Shown: positions 45,870-54,789 of the stretch, in pieces | Position numbering within the stretch: the stretch's first letter is position 1 | Layout: each line of letters opens with the position of its first letter | The notes under the pieces: generated by a model | What the model was told of the DNA's origin: nothing | What the model saw: the letters and a program-made list of their open reading frames with translations, nothing else | Databases searched by the model: none | NCBI RefSeq assembly: GCF_000374045.1 | Contig: NZ_KB893326.1 | Coordinates: forward strand, 201,647 to 265,646 | DNA length: 64,000 nucleotides | From: Segetibacter koreensis DSM 18137 | GTDB taxonomy: Bacteria; Bacteroidota; Bacteroidia; Chitinophagales; Chitinophagaceae | Direction of reading: 5' to 3' | Translations under genes and position numbers: made by a program

Positions 45870-46838
45870 TCACGTAAGCCTTATTTCTCCCTCATCGCTT
45901 ACGATAGTTGAAAACTTTGCTGATAGCTGTTGAATGTGTTTTATGCTCCATGTATAATCTTTATTTATTGCTTTGTTTACCTGGTAATTGCTAATAGTTA
46001 CCGGAATAAGTTTCAGACTAATTATTTTACTCTTATTTAGTTCAACCAAAAAAAAGAATGAAAGGTCATTTCGCAAGAGGGGATTCAACGCATAATCATC
46101 CACAAAATCACCTGTGTCATATAAAATCAATTTGTTCCGGTAAACTTCAATGGCTTGAAAAATGTGGGCACTATGGCCATGAATGATATCGGCTCCTTCC
46201 TCTACCAGTTGATGAGCAAAATCAACAAACGGAGCAGAAGGCTCTTCCCGCATATTCGGCCCCCAATGCAGACTTACAACTAACACGTCCACGTCTTTTC
46301 GTAACTGCTTTACCGAACTCAGCGCACGCCTTTTATCGTTTGAATTAGAAATATCAATATAGTTAATACCACTGTAGTTCGGTCTCGCCGCCCAGCTGCG
46401 CTCATTATCTGTGAAGCTTAATAAGCCGAGGCGAAAGTTGTTTTTAACAATAATTGCCGGTTGTGCAGCTTCTTCTTCGTTTAACCCCGCACCTGCATAT
46501 TTAATTCCCGCTGCCTGTAATGTATGCATTGTTTCCACCATCCCTTTTTCTGAAAAGTCAAGAATGTGATTGTTGGCAAGACTAACAGCTGTAATTCTGG
46601 CTTCTGCAAGGGTTTTTACTTTATCCGGACTAGCTTTAAAATTAAAAACTTTGGGAACTTCCTGGTTACTATTAGTCAGTGCTGTTTCCAGGTTGACAAT
46701 GTTGATGTCTGTCCTCCTAAGTATTTCCAGTACATTTCCCAAGGGATATAGATACCCTTTGCGAGAAATAACTTCGTTGACTCCTCTGCCAATCATTACA
46801 TCTCCGGCAAGACCCAAATAAATATTTTTGTTACTCAT
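45870..46838 (-). CDS. CapA/PgsA-like metallophosphatase-fold protein
   Basis: A 322-residue protein of the CapA family (poly-gamma-glutamate capsule type). The frame opens at a TTG at 46898, but the ATG at 46838 (MSNKNIYLGLAGDVMIGRG) places the domain at the N-terminus as usual. Blocks are GDVMIGRGVN, NIVNLETALT, SLANNHILDFSEKGM, VSLHWGPNM and GHSAHIFQAIEVYRNKLILYDTGDF. The family has a calcineurin-like fold. No capsule genes are near and no signal peptide is clear from this start, so a cytosolic role is possible. Confidence 0.88.
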   Translation of the reverse strand: MSNKNIYLGLAGDVMIGRGVNEVISRKGYLYPLGNVLEILRRTDINIVNLETALTNSNQEVPKVFNFKASPDKVKTLAEARITAVSLANNHILDFSEKGMVETMHTLQAAGIKYAGAGLNEEEAAQPAIIVKNNFRLGLLSFTDNERSWAARPNYSGINYIDISNSNDKRRALSSVKQLRKDVDVLVVSLHWGPNMREEPSAPFVDFAHQLVEEGADIIHGHSAHIFQAIEVYRNKLILYDTGDFVDDYALNPLLRNDLSFFFLVELNKSKIISLKLIPVTISNYQVNKAINKDYTWSIKHIQQLSAKFSTIVSDEGEIRLT

Positions 46839-47297
46839 TACTGTCAGTTTCCTTCTGTAAAAGCTTTTTCTTATTTCTTCTATTAATTTAAAAAACAAGA
46901 TTAATAATGATTACCATTTAAAACAATGATGAGTTAAAGGCAATGATATGATAGTTGTCAGTCTTTGAAGTTCCCAGTCTTTGCACTGGCCCAATAAGAT
47001 TTATAGCTTTATGCCCGGGCTTTACAAGATTCTACTTCGTCAATAATTCTCTGTTCAATCCTACTTTCTTTTGTATAGATGCAACGTCATCAATGTTAGG
47101 AATAGTAATGGTTTAGAAACAGCATTATCGATAAATTATGAAACGTTCCCGGTGTTTTAAATTCCAGTGTTCCCTTCACTAATCAGTATAGAATAATTAG
47201 GGTACATGTTTGGGTATTGAAATTCTCTGATAACAATCACTATCTGGTTTGATGATCCTCATTCAAAACAAAGAAAAAATTGTGTTGCTTTAATCAC
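46839..47297. other. Gap between divergent CapA-like and polX genes
   Basis: No gene is seen in about 459 bases. CTGATAACAATCAC (47227-47240) keeps the TGAT-N4-ATCA core of an Fnr site 58 bases before polX but only eight of ten consensus positions, which can arise by chance in AT-rich DNA. A 9-base direct repeat CAGTCTTTG occurs near 46960-46990. Confidence 0.35.
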
Positions 47298-49091
47298 ATG
47301 AAACAAATGCTGGAAGACAGAAGGTATAATCATGAGCTTGCTGATATTTTTCACCGCATGTCAGCTTGCTATAAATATTTAGGCCCTCAACAACGTTTCC
47401 GGGCTATAGCCTATGAAACTGCTTCACGAATTATTGATGGGTTAAAGGATGATTTAAGTATGTACCCTTGCGATGTAAAGTCATTGGATAAGTTGAGCGG
47501 TATAGGCGAAAGCATTGCAGAAAAGATAGTAGAATATTTGAAAACCGGGAAAATTACTGCTTATGAACAATTAAAAAACAAAGTTCCGGAAGGTCTTTTA
47601 GAAATGATGGATATAGCCGGATTTGGCCCCGCAACCGTAAAAATAATTTATGACAAATTTGGTCTTACAAATAAAGAAGAAGTTATTGATGCCATAGAAG
47701 CAGGTAAATTAAAAGGCGTAAGAGGATTTGGTTTAAAGAAGATTGAAAATTTAATGAGAGGGTGGAAGCTGTATAAGCAAGGGCAAGAAAGAATGTTGTT
47801 GTCAGAAGCACTGGAGGTTGGAAATGAGTTATTATCTAAAATCAGGAAAATAGAAGGTATAGATAAAGCAGAACTAGCGGGTAGCTTGCGCCGGAGAAAA
47901 GAAACGATTGGCGATGTTGATATTGTTGCCTGCGCTAAAAGAAAAGATTGGAAGAAGATCAGTAATAAAATTTTAAAATTAACTCAAGTGGGAAGGGTCT
48001 TGGCAAGCGGAGAAACCAAAGCAAGTTTTTTACTTAAGGATAGCCGCACACAGGTTGATATAAGATTGGTAAATGAAGATGAATATGGATCTGCACTAAT
48101 GTATTTTACCGGATCGAAAGAGCACAATGTAAAGCTTAGGACATGGTCAAAAAGTAAGGGCTGGAAGTTGAGTGAGTATGGTGTGTTTGACGCAAAAACA
48201 GATAAAAGGCTTGCAGGGCGAACTGAAGAAGAAATTTACAAATGGTTTCATATGCAATATATTCCTCCTGAACTAAGAGAAGAAAAGGGAGAGATTGAAT
48301 TATCAAGAGAATATAAATTACCAAAGCTGGTTGAATTGGATGATATCAGAGGCGATCTACACATGCACAGCAAATGGAGTGACGGAGCAGAAGAAATTGA
48401 AACGATTGCACAATTTATTTTAAAAGAGTTTACGCGTTATGAATATATTATTATTACAGATCATTCGCCGACTGAAAGAGTAGCAGGTGGCTTGCAACCG
48501 GAGGATTTCAAAAAACAGTTTTTGGAAATAGACAGAATAAATAAAAAACTTGGGAAAAACTTTATAAAAAAAGGAGTTGAAGTAGATATTCTTTTAGATG
48601 GCAGTTTGGATTTGAATGATGATGTACTTAAGCAGTTTGACTGGGTAATAGCGTCTATACATACCGGTTTTAACCGGGATAATACAGAAAGGTTAGTAAA
48701 GGCTTGTCAACATCCTTCTGTTAATTGTATTGGACATCCAAGTGGACGGTTGATTGGTAAGCGTGAACCATATTCCATCGACTTTAAAATACTATTTAAA
48801 AAATTAGCAGAAACAGGAACTGCTATTGAGATTAACTCGCAACCGGACCGTCTCGATCTGAAAGATGATTTTGTGAAAGAAGCCGTTGAGCACGGAGTTA
48901 CCATAACAATAAGTACAGATGCACATATGCTTAGCCAATTTGCATTTATGGAACTTGGCGTATCAGTAGCAAGACGGGGGTGGTGCACTCAAAAACATAT
49001 TTTAAATACTCAATCATGGCACTCAATTGAAACATTTAAGGAATACAAAGCTGGCTTTGCAGCCAAAGAGTCCAGCACCATTAATCATTAA
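47298..49091 (+). CDS. polX: DNA polymerase X family / PHP exonuclease
   Basis: A 597-residue bacterial PolX, a repair polymerase with 3'-5' exonuclease activity. The frame could open at a TTG at 47280, but the ATG at 47298 (MKQMLEDRRYNHELADIF) is preferred. Helix-hairpin-helix segments are near 60-130 (LDKLSGIGESIAEKIVEYL, MDIAGFGPATVKIIYDKFG). The polymerase palm has GSLRRRKETIGDVDIVAC (about 195-212). The PHP domain starts at about 348 with D353-L-H355-M-H357 and later DHSPTERVAGGL and DAHMLSQF. All expected parts are present. Confidence 0.94.
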   Translation: MKQMLEDRRYNHELADIFHRMSACYKYLGPQQRFRAIAYETASRIIDGLKDDLSMYPCDVKSLDKLSGIGESIAEKIVEYLKTGKITAYEQLKNKVPEGLLEMMDIAGFGPATVKIIYDKFGLTNKEEVIDAIEAGKLKGVRGFGLKKIENLMRGWKLYKQGQERMLLSEALEVGNELLSKIRKIEGIDKAELAGSLRRRKETIGDVDIVACAKRKDWKKISNKILKLTQVGRVLASGETKASFLLKDSRTQVDIRLVNEDEYGSALMYFTGSKEHNVKLRTWSKSKGWKLSEYGVFDAKTDKRLAGRTEEEIYKWFHMQYIPPELREEKGEIELSREYKLPKLVELDDIRGDLHMHSKWSDGAEEIETIAQFILKEFTRYEYIIITDHSPTERVAGGLQPEDFKKQFLEIDRINKKLGKNFIKKGVEVDILLDGSLDLNDDVLKQFDWVIASIHTGFNRDNTERLVKACQHPSVNCIGHPSGRLIGKREPYSIDFKILFKKLAETGTAIEINSQPDRLDLKDDFVKEAVEHGVTITISTDAHMLSQFAFMELGVSVARRGWCTQKHILNTQSWHSIETFKEYKAGFAAKESSTINH

Positions 49092-49374
49092 TTTTTCCGA
49101 AAGGTATGCGTAGTCTTTAGAACTAAAATTACGGTTTCTTATACGAGTACTGAAGTATGTATTTATTGAAAGGATTTTAAACGGCATGATTTAGCTGCTT
49201 CCTAAGTACGTAACACCAGCTTTTTACTGCAAGACTACAGGACAATTAAAAATGTTTCCAAAACTGCAAAAGTAAAATAACCGAAAGGTTGTCAATAATG
49301 ATGGTTGAAGTCACAATTGTTTAGATTATCTCCGTTAATATTTCACTTCAAAAGATAGAAAAGGTATTAAAAAT

Positions 49375-49560
49375 TTATTCCCCTTCACCAGGGGGTGGAA
49401 TTTCAGAAGGTGGTTTTTCGAAAGGCTCTTCCTCTGGAATCTCTTCCGGCTCTTCTTCCGGAAATGCTGGATTTTCGGGAATGTGTTCAGGATGTATTTC
49501 AGGCTCTTGATCTGGAGATGGAATTTCGGCTGGTTCTTTCGGTTGTTTTTTTGTTGCCAT
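49375..49560 (-). CDS. Small Pro/Glu-rich protein
   Basis: A 61-residue, highly acidic, proline-rich protein without hydrophobic segments (MATKKQPKEPAEIPSPDQ at the start, then runs such as EEEPEEIPEEEPF, ending PPPGEGE). It is certainly disordered and has no recognisable domain. The biased composition in one frame with a clean ATG supports coding, but no homology or function can be offered. It is isolated between two gaps. Confidence 0.45.
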   Translation of the reverse strand: MATKKQPKEPAEIPSPDQEPEIHPEHIPENPAFPEEEPEEIPEEEPFEKPPSEIPPPGEGE

Positions 49561-49990
49561 AACAGCTTTTTTAAATATTATCTGGGAAAGAATTAAAGAG
49601 AAGGGGAGTAGAGCTCCATTTTTTAAACCTGTTTTTCTTATTTATTCTTTATTAAATAATTGTAGATTTTTCTCATTTTATTCAACTCCTTCCTATAGTC
49701 TAAAATAATAAGCTTATCAGAATAAATTATAAACGATTTTATTTAAATTTATTTTAAGTAAAATTGTTCATTCTGTTTGTTCCCTGCTACTTCCCCCTTC
49801 CCATAACGGATGACGATAAGATGTAAAGCAACCGTTTGCTTAGCTTTTGGCAAATGATGGTTGTCAGCAAAAGATGTGTTTCAAATCAATTAAATTGAGC
49901 TTTTAGCATTATTTCTTCATAACAGCTTTGGGTTTATGTTCTCTCTGAACCTTTTTAAAACAGTTAATTAAATAGTTAATTAAATATTGT
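49561..49990. other. 430-base AT-rich gap
   Basis: No gene or clear promoter is seen. Near its right end a perfect 12-base tandem repeat occurs (see 49962-49985). Confidence 0.4.
49962..49985. repeat. 12-base tandem duplication
   Basis: AGTTAATTAAAT occurs twice in direct succession, just beyond the stop of the YeeE/YedE gene. It is probably a replication-slippage product. Confidence 0.8.
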
Positions 49991-50542
49991 TTAATGTGGC
50001 AGCCTGTCTCTAAAATATCCATAAGTCCATGTTCCGGCAATTGCGCTTACAACAACTACGGCAACCACAAACGCGCCTGTGCCGATCTGTGCAAACAATG
50101 GTCCGGGACAAGCCCCAGTTAATGCCCATCCTAAACCAAATGTGATACCGCCAATGATTTGTCCTTTGTTGAATTTTTTTGGATGAAACTCTATGGGTTC
50201 TCCGTATATTGTTTTCACCTTAAATTTTTTAATTAACCAAACTGATATCATACCCACCACCACAGCAGTCCCTATTACTCCATACATATGAAAACTTTGA
50301 AGTCGAAACATTTCCTGTATACGAAACCAGGAGATAACTTCAGCTTTTACGAATACTATCCCGAATATAATTCCTACTAAGGAATATTTCAAATTATACC
50401 ACCAGGGATGTTGCTTTTGAGATTCATTTACGCAAATTGTATCTAATGAACGTACTTCAAAATCTGTATTTACAACATCCCCTCCTGTTTTTTTAAGAGT
50501 GGTGGTATCTTGGGGGATCTGTTTATTTAAAATATTTTCCAT
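49991..50542 (-). CDS. YeeE/YedE (DUF6691-type) permease, subunit 2
   Basis: A 183-residue membrane protein of the sulfur-transport YeeE/YedE family. The frame opens at a TTG at 50566; the ATG at 50542 (MENILNKQ) is preferred. About four membrane segments follow residue 45. The conserved cysteine motif is GACPGPLFAQIGTG near 140-153, after GGITFGLGWALTG. Related proteins (TsuA, PmpA/B) import thiosulfate or other sulfur species. It forms a two-gene unit with the permease upstream (46 bases apart). Confidence 0.88.
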   Translation of the reverse strand: MENILNKQIPQDTTTLKKTGGDVVNTDFEVRSLDTICVNESQKQHPWWYNLKYSLVGIIFGIVFVKAEVISWFRIQEMFRLQSFHMYGVIGTAVVVGMISVWLIKKFKVKTIYGEPIEFHPKKFNKGQIIGGITFGLGWALTGACPGPLFAQIGTGAFVVAVVVVSAIAGTWTYGYFRDRLPH

Positions 50543-50588
50543 CAATTTTGTTTTTATGTTTTCCAAATGTTTATAACCGAAACGTTAA

Positions 50589-51152
50589 TTATAATCTGAG
50601 AATAAAAGGCAAGAGAAGGTTAGCCATAATAAAACCGCCTATCATAAAGCTAATGGTAGCTATCAGAGAAGGAACTTGTAAATCACTAAGGCCCATAATA
50701 GCATGACCACTTGTACAGCCACCAGCATAGCGTGAACCGAAACCTACTAAAAAACCACCCAAAACCAGCATGATAAAACCTCTTATAGTAAACAGCGATT
50801 CAAAAGAAAATAGCTGGCGTGGCACCATGCTGCTATAATCATTAATACCATATGTGGATAGTTCTGCCGCAAGTTTTGGATTTACTTGTATGGGAGCAGG
50901 ATTATTTAACAGGGTAACGGCTAAGAATGCTCCTACCAGTATACCTCCAATAAAGAAGAAGTTCCAGATTTCCTTTTTCCAATCGTACTTGAAAAACTTG
51001 ATATCAGCTGGAAAACATGCAGCACAGGCATGCCTAAGATTGGCAGATATACCAAAATGTTTATTACCTAATATAAGTAATGCAGGAACTATCAGTCCTA
51101 TTATCGCTCCTGCAACATACCACGGCCAAGGTTCTTTTAACAACTCTAACAT
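50589..51152 (-). CDS. YeeE/YedE permease, subunit 1
   Basis: A 187-residue membrane protein of the YeeE/YedE family. The frame opens at a GTG at 51218, inside the Crp-like palindrome, so the ATG at 51152 (MLELLKEPWPW) is the better start. It has about five membrane segments and the cysteine motif SRYAGGCTSGHAIMGLSDLQ typical of the first half of these split transporters. With the downstream partner it would form a sulfur-compound channel. It lies next to SoxB-like and TsdA-like genes, which fits thiosulfate use. Confidence 0.88.
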   Translation of the reverse strand: MLELLKEPWPWYVAGAIIGLIVPALLILGNKHFGISANLRHACAACFPADIKFFKYDWKKEIWNFFFIGGILVGAFLAVTLLNNPAPIQVNPKLAAELSTYGINDYSSMVPRQLFSFESLFTIRGFIMLVLGGFLVGFGSRYAGGCTSGHAIMGLSDLQVPSLIATISFMIGGFIMANLLLPFILRL

Positions 51153-51174
51153 AATAGTGTCTTTAATTGAAGTG

Positions 51175-51182
51175 CAAATTTC
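51175..51182 (-). promoter_or_regulatory. Possible -7 element of the YeeE/YedE pair
   Basis: Minus-strand GAAATTTG differs from TAnnTTTG by one base. The transcription start it implies lies about 40 bases from the centre of the palindrome at 51203-51220, the spacing of a class II Crp/Fnr activator. Confidence 0.4.
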
Positions 51183-51202
51183 TTTTAATGGTACAAGTTT
51201 GC

Positions 51203-51220
51203 GTGTGACAATTGTCACAC
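51203..51220. promoter_or_regulatory. Perfect 18-base Crp/Fnr-type palindrome
   Basis: GTGTGACAATTGTCACAC is fully palindromic and contains TGTGA-N6-TCACA, the classical Crp consensus. It lies 51-68 bases upstream of the YeeE/YedE start and in the gap after the SoxB-like gene. A near copy (GGTGACTATTGTCACA) lies upstream of the TsdA-like gene. Confidence 0.75.
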
Positions 51221-51242
51221 TTAGTTTCTAATTGCAGTGTTT

Positions 51243-52940
51243 TTAAACAAAATTATAATCCACTCCGAATACCTGCGTCAACATGGTTGAAGGTGCATCT
51301 AATATAATGGCGTTGCCTTCTGGTGTAGGTGTAACAGGAGAATTGGCGATCAGATATTCCTTCATTACTTCGTGTAAAGTAAAGGGTGTATTGGCAGCTT
51401 CTTTTACATTCGGAATACGGCAGAGTATGTTTTCAGCATCGCCCTCACGCTCACATGCACTCAATAAATACATCTTTTCTTCATCCAGTTTTTCACCATT
51501 TACAGTTACTGCTTTTACCCGGCTTCCCATTTCTTCAAAAGCTTTAAATTCAACCTTCATCCCTTTAAATTTCACTACCCATCCGCCTAAACGTTTTGAC
51601 GCATCTTTTGCAAAAACGTTATTCAATTCTTTTTCTAACCAGTCTTTTATTTGTTTGCCCGATGCTTTTGCAGTTCTTACAGTCGAATCAACAGGTAGCA
51701 TATCGAATATATATCCTTCTGTTATTGGAATGTTGCCCGTTTCATCAGGAGTGATGTTAGGTGGACAAAAACGAAATCCGTTTGACAAAACAATATCAGG
51801 CTTTACCTTCCACATTAAAGCCTCAGTGATCAATGTATCAATCGTGTTTTCAACCACGAAGTATCGGTATAGCGGGATTGTGCTATAGCCTATTATATTA
51901 GTAATGTTTTCTTTAAAAGGTTGCTCTTGCCTGGCAATAATTGACTGAATATTGGCAGAAGGTTTATATCGCTTTGTATCAACTTCATCAAGATTATATT
52001 GCTCATTTATAATTTTGCCATTTTCAACCAGCAGGTCAAGGCGACCTACAAAAGAACCAAAAGCGCCGGGTTCAACCACTTTGCTATATTTACACTGTAT
52101 TGGCTTGCGGACTCTTTCATGGGTGTCCCCACCAAAAATGTAATTGATCCCTTCGCATGCGGCATTGTTTGCCAAAGCTATCTGTTGTGATAATCCTAAA
52201 TGTGATAACAGAATTACGAAGTCGCATTGCTCCTGTTCCCTCAAAATTTTTGTGTAGTAACGCAGGTTTTCTTCAGGTTGAGTATAAATAATTCCTTGGC
52301 TGTAAGCAGGTGATTGACGAATGGGAACTAAAGGGTCAGTGTAACTGACAAACCCAATTTTTACACCTGCCGCGCTCCACGTGTAATAAGGAGGAAAAAT
52401 CAGCTCGCCTTTTTTACCTTCGCCCAAATCGTGATACATGTTAGAGCAGATTTTAGGAGCTTGCAAACCGCCCATTAGTTTTAGCATGTTTTCTTTATAA
52501 TATACCACCTCCCAGTTGCCGGGAATGTAAAGGTTATAGCCAAGGGCATTTAAGATAGGTTGTAAAGATTTCCCGGTAGTTTTTACACTCAACTCACTTC
52601 CCTGAAACATATCGCCAGTATCGATGATAAAAGTATTTGAATTCTTTTTGCGGGCTTTGTCGAAATAAGTTGCAAGATTTGCATACCCGCCAGTCTTACG
52701 AAAGACAGATGTATTATTCTCCCAAAACAATTCATCGTGAGGGTGTAGCTGGCAATGTACATCTGTTGTTTGCAGCAAAGTAACGACTTGTTGTCCTGCT
52801 TTTATTTCTGCGTTTAGTTCTCCCGTATTTTTCTCTTCGTCTTTTGCAGAAGAAAATGCTGAAAGAGGATTAACTGTAATTCCTAATCCTGCAAGCGTTG
52901 AGAACTTTAAAAAACTTCTTCTTGTGTTTTCGTTTTGCAT
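51243..52940 (-). CDS. SoxB-like / 5'-nucleotidase family metallohydrolase
   Basis: A 565-residue exported metallophosphoesterase. A twin-arginine signal begins RRSFLKFSTLAG (R7-R8). Metal ligands are in TTDVHCQLHPH (D60, H62), IIDTGDMFQGS (D107, D110), GNWE (N142), LLSHLGLSQQ and GGDTHER. The Trp in GNWE, in place of the His in the GNHE of 5'-nucleotidases, the Tat signal and the length point to the SoxB (thiosulfohydrolase) branch. The C-terminal domain is of the 5-nucleotidase type. Neighbouring sulfur genes support SoxB, but soxYZ and soxXA are absent here, so the true substrate is open. Confidence 0.75.
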   Translation of the reverse strand: MQNENTRRSFLKFSTLAGLGITVNPLSAFSSAKDEEKNTGELNAEIKAGQQVVTLLQTTDVHCQLHPHDELFWENNTSVFRKTGGYANLATYFDKARKKNSNTFIIDTGDMFQGSELSVKTTGKSLQPILNALGYNLYIPGNWEVVYYKENMLKLMGGLQAPKICSNMYHDLGEGKKGELIFPPYYTWSAAGVKIGFVSYTDPLVPIRQSPAYSQGIIYTQPEENLRYYTKILREQEQCDFVILLSHLGLSQQIALANNAACEGINYIFGGDTHERVRKPIQCKYSKVVEPGAFGSFVGRLDLLVENGKIINEQYNLDEVDTKRYKPSANIQSIIARQEQPFKENITNIIGYSTIPLYRYFVVENTIDTLITEALMWKVKPDIVLSNGFRFCPPNITPDETGNIPITEGYIFDMLPVDSTVRTAKASGKQIKDWLEKELNNVFAKDASKRLGGWVVKFKGMKVEFKAFEEMGSRVKAVTVNGEKLDEEKMYLLSACEREGDAENILCRIPNVKEAANTPFTLHEVMKEYLIANSPVTPTPEGNAIILDAPSTMLTQVFGVDYNFV

Positions 52941-53174
52941 GGATTGTATTTTTTGGTTTTTCGTATTTTAATTTTTAATACTAGCATATATTGGATAGCA
53001 CATTTTCATTTAGCCTGACATGAACGTATTGCAGAGTCTCAAAAACTGCATAAGGAAGAAAATAGAGCAATTTTCTTAACCTTTAATTTATTTGTTAAGT
53101 GCAATTTGTTGCTGTACAAGAGTGCGACGCAACGGAAGCATTATCTAAGACAAGAAGCATGATACATAACAAAA

Positions 53175-54191
53175 CTATTTTGACTTCTGCTCGATTTTTT
53201 TCATTTCTGCACGCTTTGCGGCAATTGGTTTGAAAGGTCCGTACTTGTGTTGTTCTTCGGTAAAATCATCAGCAAAAGGTCCAAACGGATAGTCAATAGG
53301 TTTTCCGGAAATATTTGGCCAATCGTTTTTTAGGTTAGCTTTAGGACGAGGTTGTGAATTGACAAAAGCTGCTACATCCCACGCTTCTTCATCAGTTAAT
53401 ACAGTAGCCTGGTGCGAGGCCTGATTAAATGGCATATTATCTTTTACATATCCTGCAAATCTTGATATTCGATATAAGCCTGCTCCATTATTATAACTGT
53501 GTTCACCCCATAAAGGCGGAAAAACAAAGCCGGTATCACTTACATTCTTCAATCCTTCTCCTTTGCCTCCATGGCAACTCTGGCACTTTTGATTGTAAAC
53601 AATTTGTCCTTTTGAAGGACTTGCTGCCCGTTCTAAATAAATGAGATCCGTAATGCCTGTTCCTTTAGGTTTTACTCCCTTTTTTACATCTTTTCCCAAC
53701 CATTGCATATACGCAATAATAGATTTCATTTCATAACCTGTTGTGTCAATCGCCTTACCATTTAAACTTCGTTCGAAACAATCATTCACGCGTTTGGGAA
53801 TATCTTCTATTGTACCACTGCGTTCTCTAAACTTTGGATAGGTCGAAGCGACTGCTCCATAATTGTTGGCCCATGGTCTTGTGCCTGCATCGAGGTGACA
53901 GTTCTGGCAATTCATTCCATTGCTAATTGCATTTATAGAACCATGAGGGCCAAAGTATTTTGAGGTATTTGCAATAAGTTGTCGTCCATAACTTACCATT
54001 TTACGTTGTTCTTCAGTTAAATTATTATCAGAATTTAAAACAGGGGCTACCCAATAACCAGGACTTGGTTTTTGGGTAATAATTTTATTTGAAGGCTTGT
54101 TGTTATTAGTTAGCATAGCTTTTCCAATAACAATAGCAACAACAAGAAAAACCAGGTAAATCGGCCACACTTTCTTCAAATTCTTTTTCAT
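53175..54191 (-). CDS. TsdA-like dihaem cytochrome c (thiosulfate dehydrogenase family)
   Basis: A 338-residue membrane-anchored cytochrome c. The frame opens at a TTG at 54197; the ATG at 54191 (MKKNLKKVW) is preferred. One anchor segment lies at about 9-26. Haem 1 is C95-Q-N-C98-H99 and haem 2 is C203-Q-S-C206-H207. Blocks NGMNCQNCHLDAGTRPWANN, DCFERSLNGKAID, FPPLWGEHSYNNGAGLYR and WDVAAFVNSQPRP match TsdA, which oxidises thiosulfate to tetrathionate or works in reverse. It lies upstream of the SoxB-like gene (about 235 bases) and has a Crp-like box upstream. Confidence 0.85.
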   Translation of the reverse strand: MKKNLKKVWPIYLVFLVVAIVIGKAMLTNNNKPSNKIITQKPSPGYWVAPVLNSDNNLTEEQRKMVSYGRQLIANTSKYFGPHGSINAISNGMNCQNCHLDAGTRPWANNYGAVASTYPKFRERSGTIEDIPKRVNDCFERSLNGKAIDTTGYEMKSIIAYMQWLGKDVKKGVKPKGTGITDLIYLERAASPSKGQIVYNQKCQSCHGGKGEGLKNVSDTGFVFPPLWGEHSYNNGAGLYRISRFAGYVKDNMPFNQASHQATVLTDEEAWDVAAFVNSQPRPKANLKNDWPNISGKPIDYPFGPFADDFTEEQHKYGPFKPIAAKRAEMKKIEQKSK

Positions 54192-54277
54192 ATCCAATGC
54201 TTCTTTTTAATCATTTAAATACTTTTTTGAAGTAGTATAAACATTAAATAAAATTCGCTTTAAGTTTTATCGTTCAT

Positions 54278-54293
54278 GGTGACTATTGTCACA
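54278..54293. promoter_or_regulatory. Crp/Fnr-type site upstream of the TsdA-like gene
   Basis: GGTGACTATTGTCACA keeps the GTGAC-N4-GTCAC arms of the perfect palindrome at 51203-51220, with two changed positions. It lies 87-102 bases upstream of the start codon at 54191. Confidence 0.6.
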
Positions 54294-54789
54294 TACGTAT
54301 TTTCAGAATAATAAAATAAAAAATTTAACAAAAACAGTTGTCGCGTTATAACCTTCTATTCTTAATTTTTTTTTTCATTTGATCTCTGCGTAATTCTATT
54401 CTAAAACCTTTTGAAATATTAATCAAAAATGGAGGAATATTGAAATAATTATTTAATTATAATTAGGTTTCAAAGGCGAAAATCATTTTTGTACCTCAAA
54501 TTTAATGATTACATGACTAAGGTAAGGTCTGCAATGTGTTATTTAAGAATTAGGCGCATGCATGTTATCGCCCATACCACAACCGATAGTAAGTATTGCA
54601 GAACAATTAGTACTTAAGCAAGCGGATTTCGGATGGCTACGATCAGCGAATGAAGGTTCAAACATTTACGGCGGTACTTTGCTTACAGAATATTAATAAG
54701 CTTGTTTGATTTGGGAATAGAGGAAAAGATAAAATTAAAACGACTTCTTTTTATATTAGTAAGAATTAATTCGCGCATTTAATTAGTTG
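54294..54789. other. About 500-base gap without a supported gene
   Basis: AT-rich DNA. A 44-codon frame at 54562-54696 is the only candidate and is not convincing. No terminator or exact -7 element was found. Confidence 0.4.

Noticed and set aside
47030..47095. tRNA-like T-arm sequence (GTTCAATCC)
   Set aside because: No acceptor stem, anticodon arm or D arm could be folded around it.
51283..51888. 201-codon frame antisense to the SoxB-like gene
   Set aside because: Entirely covered by a well-supported gene on the opposite strand; Ser/Phe-rich shadow composition with no domain.
54562..54696. 44-codon frame after the TsdA-like gene region
   Set aside because: Ends without any domain, has no promoter, and its reading frame is not supported by composition.
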